A stretch of DNA of 64,000 nucleotides. It comes from Mercurialis annua. Taxonomy: Eukaryota > Streptophyta > Magnoliopsida > Malpighiales > Euphorbiaceae. Under the pieces are notes generated by a model that was not told where the DNA came from, made no database searches, and saw nothing but the letters and a program-made list of their open reading frames with translations. The stretch covers positions 20,599,001-20,663,000 of the forward strand of contig NC_065573.1 of assembly GCF_937616625.2 (NCBI RefSeq), read 5' to 3'. Within the stretch, counting starts at the first letter, position 1. The number at the start of each line of letters is the position of its first letter. This document shows positions 57,101 through 64,000 of the stretch, in pieces. Position numbers and translations under genes: made by a program.

Positions 57101-59565
57101 CATTTTGATGATTTTCTTCTTTTGCGGATGAATCATTTACCATTCTTGCAAATGGAGTTAAATCTACTAGAGTATTGCATTTACCAAGCAAATCTCCAGA
57201 CACATCCATTGAATCTTTGATCTTTTCAGTGTCCCCAATTTTAACATCAGCTTCAATGCCAAAGTATGGACTTGCATCCACCTGGATCTTGCATTCAGAA
57301 AATGAAGACCCAGAAATATCCTTTGAAACTTTAACTATTTCACTGTTGTTCACTCTAATGTCATTCTTGGAATCAATATTTCCGCTTTCGTCAACTTGGA
57401 CAAAACAATTAGAAGGAAAGCTTCTAGCTTCATCATCCGGAGCTTTTACCTCTCGGCAGTCTATTTCCTGAATATCATTATCACACTAATCAATTTGCAA
57501 TTTGCACATGGCTCCTAGGCATCTGTATCCAGCTCAACTTTTACATCTGAACTCATTATGTAATTATGTATGGGAGTTGCATAGGTTTTAATACTACAAA
57601 ACAATTGGAAAGAGAACTTACAGTCAAATCCTTCAATTGAACCTTGTTGGCAGGTCGTTTATATTCAGTGTCTTCTTCATCCGAATCGAGGATTATTACT
57701 GGTACAACAGCAGCTGTAACATGACCTTGATATTGGTCATCAATTGGAACTTTAACCTCTTGACAATCCTTCACCTAAAAATAGTCATCACACTAATCAA
57801 TCAGAATGTCAAACTAATTGAGTGATTTTAATCTGACCTCTTTACTTTCGCTCCATAAGTTTCAATATTACTGTGCGCAAAATAATAGAAAAGTAAACTT
57901 ACAGCTGAATCCTTCATTCGACATTTCTCAGCAGGTTCACTCAAGGCCTCCTTGGAAGGAAGGTGCGAATGATTCTGATATCCACTGTCTTCCTCTTCTT
58001 CATCGGAATCAATGATTACCAAAGGTGTATCAGCAGCCATAACATGACCTTGAAAATGGTCGTCCAAATTGATGACATCAAATTGTGGCACACTGGTTAT
58101 CTTAAATTTCTCCGGTCTCTTCTTTTCAACGTCTAACTTTAGAGAAGGAATTGGTGAATGCAGTCTAGAAGAAAGTTTTTGCAGACTTGACTTCTTTAGA
58201 GCTTGAAGATATTCTATGTCCTTTGTTACACTACCAAACTCCCTCTTGTCAAATCCATGCAGAAATTCACTGATAGCAGATGCCTCAGGTGTTCTTTGTA
58301 GCTTCTTTGCAAGAGGGTAATAAGAATTTGTAGAAGAGGCTGTGGTACAATCATCATCTCCTTTATTAAGAACATTCTTCCTCTTGTTTCCATGGGAATT
58401 AAACTCTGTTTCCAGTATGAAGATTATGAAGAAAAAAAAATGATTAGTTGATAGAGTTGAAAACTAATAGAGACAACTAACAATACAAATATGCCAAATA
58501 ATTTAACTGAATACTTCTTAAACGACATGTAAGACACAATGTGAAAACATGCATTTCCTTAGAAAGAGTAAATTTAGCATGAATAAGAAGTTTTAACAAC
58601 AAAATCTGGAAAATGTTGCAACAAAGCAAAAAAAATGGTAAATCAGATATAAAGAAATCATTTCATGTTGCTTATTTACACACATAATTCTGGTCATTTA
58701 TGCAAAATTTCTTTGAAAGACTTGCATAAGTGAAATCTAGTCATCTGTGCCCTTAACACATCTCCTTAATAACCATTGAAAACAAAAAGATAAAATAGAA
58801 AACCTGAATCTGTTGATTTCCTCATAATCCAAACATAGACTAATGTTGCATTTGGTTCAAATAAATTCTACAAAACTTTATGAAATCATTTGTAAATAAA
58901 TATATCTAAATTTTCTTTACTTCTAAGTTCATTTACTAGCTCTCTTTAAGTATGGAATTAATCATATTTAAGTCAAATGAATAAAGGGGTAAGAAAAATT
59001 TCCCAGGAAAAATGATCACTCTCTTACTTCACTTTTAAAGTTGCATTATGATAGGATGAACACCAAATGGACACAGAATTTCTATATACATACTCCAACC
59101 AGAACAAAGTTTGCCATTTATATCAAAAGTTCAAATAAAAATATTACACCAAGCAAATACTTTAATCCCTTATATAGCCAAAACTTTGGGACTTCCAAAA
59201 AGCAAAACTAAAAATAATATTAAAAGAATAAGCACTGAATATACTTTCACAGAAGAAGAATAAAACAAATGATAAACAATAAAGAATCAAACTTTTTGGT
59301 CATATAAAGACAAAGAACTAACATCAAAAACTGGGTACATGCAAATGAAACCATACACTACACACACGTTGAAACACCATTAATGAACTTGAAGTAAAAA
59401 AAAAATCAAAACTTTAATTTTCAAACAAGTTTAATGATCTATAAGAAACCCACTTCAGAAATACAAAATCTGAAAATGGGCTCTGATTGAAAAGGGAAAA
59501 TGAAGAGACATACTTAAGTTGGCAGGAAATGGTGAGCTGCAAGAATCAGTTTGGTGAGGCTCCAT
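54171..59565 (-). CDS. DRD1: DRD1-like SNF2-family chromatin remodeller (CHR35 group)
   Basis: Six exons on the minus strand: 59565-59514, 58405-57903, 57774-57622, 57467-56529, 56220-56068 and 55976-54171; all GT-AG, in phase, about 1201 residues. DRD1 acts with DMS3 and RDM1 in the DDR complex that brings RNA polymerase V to chromatin for RNA-directed DNA methylation. Visible: a Cys-pair region [20 protein letters not shown]; helicase motifs [37 protein letters not shown] and [12 protein letters not shown]. The C-terminus [15 protein letters not shown]...[10 protein letters not shown] matches my recall of DRD1 more closely than CLSY proteins. The Arabidopsis protein is about 890 residues; the excess is in the acidic N-terminal half, where exon 4 carries about six degenerate repeats and exons 2 and 3 each carry a [14 protein letters not shown] motif. 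Confidence 0.9.
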
Positions 59566-60350
59566 GTTCAGTGATAATGGAGAAGATACTTAAAAATTTG
59601 AGAATGCTACTCAACAAACATACTACTGCTTCAAAGTTCAAACCTTTCTTTTTTAGTCTTGTTTTTCTTAACAAGTCTAAAAACTTTAAAATGCCTGAAA
59701 TTGGAAATACACTATTCGGGTGCTTTTTTTTTTCACTTACATTAAAGTAACTTTTATCATTTAAGTCAATGGAAAAAATTAATTAGATTATTGAATATAA
59801 GTCAAGTTCCATAAATATTAAAACTGCAATGATAAAAAAAAAAAAAAGACTTAGTTGCTTTAAAACTTACTATGAATTTAAGTGTGTTTTATAATTTTAA
59901 TACGAATTTTCAATTTTCACAATTTAACTTATAAATTATGATTTGTTTGCAATTTGAAATACTCAATAAATTTCTGATAATTGTTTTTGATGCGGCTACC
60001 GGAATATATATTGTTTTGTGTCCTCATAAACAATTTTTTTAATAAAAAGTTGTTTGATATTTTAAATTATAAAAATTTAAAAGATGGTGTTTGATATTAT
60101 AAAAATTAAAAATTCGTATTAAATTTATAAAAATTGCTAAAATCCATAATTTTTAAATCTATTAAACCTATAAAAATTGAGAAATATAAAATCTTAAAAA
60201 TAAAGGTTTACAATATGAAAGTCATGGAAAGTGTAAATACTTAGATTTTCGTGTTTAGCTTTTGCCAAATGCCATTTTTAGAGCTGTTTATCCAAATAGT
60301 CAAGATTTGTTAACAATTTACTTGTATACATAAAATTGACATTCTAAACT
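59566..60350. other. AT-rich upstream region of the DRD1-like gene
   Basis: Presumed promoter side of the minus-strand gene. No other feature seen; the ORF at 59487-59750 is a shadow of exon 1. Confidence 0.5.
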
Positions 60351-60358
60351 GTACACGA

Positions 60359-60961
60359 TAGAGGTGGCCACGGTTCATTATCCGGTGGTTCCAGTTCGGA
60401 ACCGCCACGGTGGTTCAAGAAAAAGTAGAACCGGCTTGAAATTATCTAAGAGACGGTTTTATAACGGTTTAGAACCGAACGGTTCCGGTTCCGGTTTAGG
60501 ACGGTTTAAAAAAAATATTAAAAATAAAAATAAAATTTAATTACTAAAATATAATTTAACAATAAAATAACTCACGGAGATAGTAGTATAAAAAAAATTT
60601 CCTTTTTGAAAATAAAATATTGACAAAAAATTTAATTAAAACAAATATAATATATATTTTATTGCAAAAATACATATTATATATATATACATATATTATA
60701 TATACATATTATATATATACATATATTATCTATACATAATATATATATATATACATATATTATATATAATATATATTTTTTATTAACGGGTTCGATCATT
60801 AAACCGCCGGTTAAGACCCAGAACCGCTGGTTCACAGTTCAACAAATTTGGAACCGGTCCGAAACCGCCCTTTCTACAGTTCAGGGCCGGTTTTAATCCG
60901 GTTCCGGATTTAACCGGTTCCGGGCCGATTCACGGGCTGATCCGGCCCATGGCCAGCTCTA
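60359..60961. mobile_element. hAT-type non-autonomous element (TAGAGGTGGCCA)
   Basis: The ends TAGAGGTGGCCA and TGGCCAGCTCTA are inverted repeats with one mismatch. They are flanked by GTACACGA (60351-60358) and GTACACGG (60962-60969), an 8-bp duplication with one mismatch. Sub-terminal arms carry many GAACCG/CGGTTC words, and the centre is AT-rich with an AT/ACAT microsatellite. No ORF. Confidence 0.85.
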
Positions 60962-60969
60962 GTACACGG

Positions 60970-61355
60970 AATCTTTTTTTACTTTTATATTATTCCTATG
61001 TATATAACCCTAATGATTAAAATATCATAATTTCAATTATTTTTTCTCTCCTCTTTTATTTTCTCTTCTTTCTCCCTCAAAAATGAGATTTCGCATTCCA
61101 TCTTCGATTCCTTGCTCCCTATTTTTTTTCATGGTTGCCGCCCTTTAATAAGTCTTAGTGTTGCTTTTCTATCGCCTTTATCAGCACTGCGCCGCCGCTG
61201 TTCTTTTGTCTCCATACTTCTTTTTTCATATCTGAATTGGAATTCATTATCAGAAAGAAAAATAGATATCATTAGTTTTTTACAATTTTAAGAAGTTTGT
61301 TAAAAGCATATGATTATATTTCGAGATAAAAAGATTTATCGTTTTTTTTTTCTTT
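60970..61355. other. Intergenic stretch, nothing recognised
   Basis: Short T- and C-rich sequence between the hAT-type element and dispersed repeat B. No supported gene. Confidence 0.5.
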
Positions 61356-62005
61356 CCAAAGTTAGAATCATTGATGAAGATTAAATTACAACAAGTGAAA
61401 ATCATATAACAAAAGTCATATATATGATCTTTCTAATTTTGAGATAATAAATAATAAGCAACAATTCAAATACAAGTTATAAAAAATCGAAAAAAATAGA
61501 GAAAAACCTAAACTTGAGTCCCGAAACTTAAACACAACGATTCGTTGAGCGGGTGTTTGATGATTTTTTTTTTTCCGATTTACCCGTCGATCTGCTTGAT
61601 CCGTTGAAGTCTATTATTTCCGATCTCCATCTTCATTTAGATCCTAAAGAGATAGATTCACAACCTCACCATTTTTTAGATCAACAAGAATTTGGATCTA
61701 AAGCTCAAACAAACACTAAATGTTATTGAGGATCTAAAAAATATAAACAAATGAGGATATAAAAGACCTTACTATTTTTTCAAAGATGAACAAAATAAAC
61801 ACCCAAATCAAAACTAAAATTTTAACAAGAATTTATTGAAAGCAATAGTAGATCTATAATAATAAGTATTATGGGCGGAGAGAAGATGATTTTCCGGCTA
61901 GCCGGAAAGATTTTCTTCTCCCACTCTTAAACAAGTGAAGAAGATGAGAGTTTTTTTTAGAGAGAAGGGAGAGAAAAATTTTAGAGAGAGAAGAGTCTGA
62001 ACCAC
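61356..62005 (+). repeat. Dispersed repeat, copy B
   Basis: Direct-orientation copy of 30637-31248, from TCCAAAGTTAGAATCATTG to AGAGAGAAGAGTCTGAACC. Compared with copy A it has about 50 extra bases after GATTTTCCGGC (from TAGCCGGAAAGATTTTCTTC). The overlapping minus-strand ORF (61869-62237) is not supported as a gene. Confidence 0.8.
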
Positions 62006-63147
62006 TAGGGTTCCATCGTTCTTCTTCTTCTTTGTATCTACACTTTTTTTTGTTAATTGTTTTTAAATAACAATGATTTTTTACCATTAAACATGTATAA
62101 AGATTATCTTTGAAAAATATAATTCTACTTTTTATGTCTATAAAATAATTTTGTGATTTTATAGAATTAAATGTTATTTCTGCATTTTTACTGTGTTTCG
62201 TTGTATTTCTGCATTTTTTTCTATAGCACGATTTCATGATGATGGTTGATTGCCGAAATTTTGTAATGTTACAGTATTATTGATTTTATGTTGACTTTAT
62301 GTTGATATTTGTATTGATAATCAGTTGATATTTGCAATTAAGATAATATTGTCCGTGAAATAAACTAAATAAAATAAAAATTCAAGACTAGCTAATGATA
62401 TGTTAGCATTGGAAAAGAAGACAAATAATGATGTTTAATTATTATAAAGTTACAATGTTGATATTGTGTTGATTTTCAGTTGATATTTTGTTGATTTTAG
62501 CATTGGTGAAGAAGACAATAATGATATTGAATTATTGTAATGTCAAAATGTTGATCTTGTGTTGATATTATGTTGATATTTAGTTGATTTTAACATTAAC
62601 AAAAAAGACTATATTATATGTGAAATAAAATAAAAAAAACTAAAATTAAATTGAAACAATGTTGAAAAAAATAAAAATTAAGTAAAAAAATATTGAAAAA
62701 TTTAAATTAGTTAGTTTATTATATATTGTTGATTCTTTTATTGATTTTATGTTGATATTAAAACTGACGAAAAACGTTAACAATAGAAAAAAGTCGAAAT
62801 TTAAAAAAAGTGAAAAAAAAAATTAAATGTGTGGTGAATATTAAGTGCATGAATATAATGGTGAATAAAATTAAATGATGAAAGAAAATATTAGAAAATG
62901 AGAGTTAATATAAAAAATAATGTTTTTTAAAAAAAAGTATCAAAAAAATGGTATGAAATGTAAAAATTTAAAAAAAATAGTAAAATAATAAATACTAGAG
63001 GAAAAATAGTATTTCATGTAAAAAACTCCTTTTTTTAAGGATATCCAAATGTGAAGATTAAATACTTTATTTTTTTGTTTAGCCCATGAAAACTGCCATT
63101 TACAAATGAATAAACTTTCACAATTGTACACTTTGAGAGAACTGTAT
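62006..63147. other. AT-rich stretch with GTTGATAT-rich words
   Basis: No gene. At 62270-62780 the words GTTGATATT, GTTGATTTT and TTATGTTGAT recur irregularly, possibly an eroded tandem repeat. Confidence 0.5.
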
Positions 63148-63156
63148 TTTTTTTAG

Positions 63157-63876
63157 GGATTGAGATTCTCTCAAATTTATTTTGAACTTGAAGAGGTTAT
63201 ATTCACGATCTACACCGTTCGTTATAAAATAGACGGCGTAGATCAAAAAAGTATAATTTTAATCAAATTATTATACACCGTTCATATGCAAGTCGGACAG
63301 GAAGTGGTCTTTCCAGTGGCGGACGGGTGAGTAACGCGTAAGAACATGCCTTTGGGAGGGGAACAACAGCTGGAAATGGATGCTACTACCCCGCAGGCTG
63401 AGGAGCAAAAGGAGGAATCCGCCCGAGGAGGGGCTCACAACTGATTAGCTAGTTGGTGAGGCAATCGCTTGATAAGGCGATGATCAGTAGTTGGTCCGAG
63501 AGGATGATCAACCACATTGGGACTGAGACACAGCCCAGACTCCTACGGGTGGCAGCAGTGGAGAATTTTTCGCAATGAGCAAAAGCCTGACGGAGCAATT
63601 CCGCGTGGAGATAGGAGGCTTACGGGTCGTGAACTTCTTTTCCCAGAGAAGAAGCAATGACAGTATCTGAAGAATAAGCATCAACTACCTCTGTGCCAGC
63701 AGCCGCAGTAATACAGAGGATGCAAACGTTATTCGGAATGATTGGCGTAAAGCGCCTGTATGTCGTCAAATCCCAGGATCAACCCTGGATAGACGTTGAA
63801 AACTGTCAAGTTAGGATGTAGATCGTGAACATGACCTCCTGCTCAAGTTCATTTAAACTTGAGAAAATCTCAATCC
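63157..63876. mobile_element. Mutator-like TIR element carrying plastid rDNA (Pack-type)
   Basis: The left arm starts GGATTGAGATTCTCTCAAAT and continues TGAACTTGAAGAGGTTATA..CACGATCTAC. The right arm, on the other strand, reads GGATTGAGATTTTCTCAAGT, then TGAACTTGAGCAGGAGGTCA and CACGATCTAC, giving about 60-bp imperfect TIRs. TTTTTTTAG (63148-63156) and TTCTTTTAG (63877-63885) form a 9-bp flanking repeat with one mismatch, the size expected for Mutator-like elements. Inside the left arm a second inverted pair, GATCTACACCG and the CGGCGTAGATC that follows, is seen. The space between the arms is almost wholly plastid 16S rDNA. Confidence 0.75.
63292..63820 (+). pseudogene. Nuclear fragment of plastid 16S rRNA gene
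   Basis: Collinear with the 5' third of plastid 16S rRNA: AGTGGCGGACGGGTGAGTAA, GATTAGCTAGTTGGTGAGGC, GGGACTGAGACACAGCCCAG and GCAATGACAGTATCTG are recognisable. The conserved 530-loop words GTGCCAGCAGCCGCAGTAAT are present with a G-to-A change. Many differences from the plastid sequence I recall are G-to-A or C-to-T. A gap of about 17 bases follows GTAAAGCGCCTGTA, and one G is lost in GATTGGCG. It is truncated at both ends and cannot form a functional rRNA. The flanks are nuclear repeat arms, so this is transferred DNA, not plastid genome. Confidence 0.93.
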
Positions 63877-63885
63877 TTCTTTTAG

Positions 63886-64000
63886 TTATTAATTCGAAAC
63901 TATTATGTTTAACTGTATTACCAAAAGTATAATTGATCTTTATTATATGACATTATATTTTAAAAACATAAAAAATATAGGTTAATTTCATATAAAATTA
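63886..64000. other. AT-rich end of window
   Basis: Nothing recognised. Confidence 0.5.

Noticed and set aside
63292..63820. A functional 16S rRNA gene, or bacterial/plastid contamination
   Set aside because: It is truncated, has transition-type changes and an internal gap, and is joined on both sides to nuclear-type inverted repeat arms.

Overview
The window is nuclear DNA of a flowering plant, most likely a eudicot. The coding genes have canonical GT-AG introns, long AT-rich intergenic stretches and plant-only families: a mitochondrial PPR protein, chloroplast SRP54, the RdDM remodeller DRD1 and a nepenthesin-like protease. The species cannot be named from the sequence. Every multi-exon model below was assembled by eye from splice sites, reading phase and family recall.

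Layout. 1.8-3.2 kb: YceD/DUF177 plastid rRNA-accumulation protein (+). 4.1-5.6 kb: intronless PPR protein (-). 6.7-9.7 kb: syntaxin-6 N-domain protein (+). 10.8-18.4 kb: 13-exon plastid membrane protein, orthologous to Arabidopsis At5g03900 (-). 18.4-31.4 kb: gene-poor, with tandem repeats, MITEs, a tandemly duplicated segment next to a frameshifted ORF, and a 2.2-kb LTR-like insertion. 31.4-32.7 kb: aspartic protease with an altered first active-site motif (+). 33.0-38.6 kb: 15-exon CPSRP54 (+). 39.9-40.9 kb: small tail-anchored protein (+). 41-47 kb: nested transposons. 47.4-51.1 kb: ABCB29 half transporter (+). 52.1-53.1 kb: RPA 14-kDa subunit with an E2F site upstream (+). 54.2-59.6 kb: DRD1-like SNF2 protein (-). 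59.6-64 kb: repeats, ending in a TIR element that carries a decayed piece of plastid 16S rDNA.

Three genes (At5g03900-like, CPSRP54, ABCB29) correspond to loci that sit within a few genes of each other on Arabidopsis chromosome 5, so this looks like a conserved microsyntenic block expanded by transposons. Several genes serve the plastid (YceD, At5g03900-like, CPSRP54, ABCB29), but plants have no operons and no shared regulation is implied.

No wholly new gene system was identified. The most unusual structures are: the Mutator-like TIR element carrying plastid 16S rDNA (63157-63876); a 1.2-kb TIR element with a 10-bp target duplication and ten copies of a CG-containing palindrome, ending about 100 bp before the ABCB29 start; a palindrome array inside the LTR-like insertion; three hAT-type elements with 8-bp target duplications; a SINE with a 17-bp duplication nested with a hAT element in an older repeat; and a DRD1 with paired SUMO-interaction-like motifs and a repeated acidic region.
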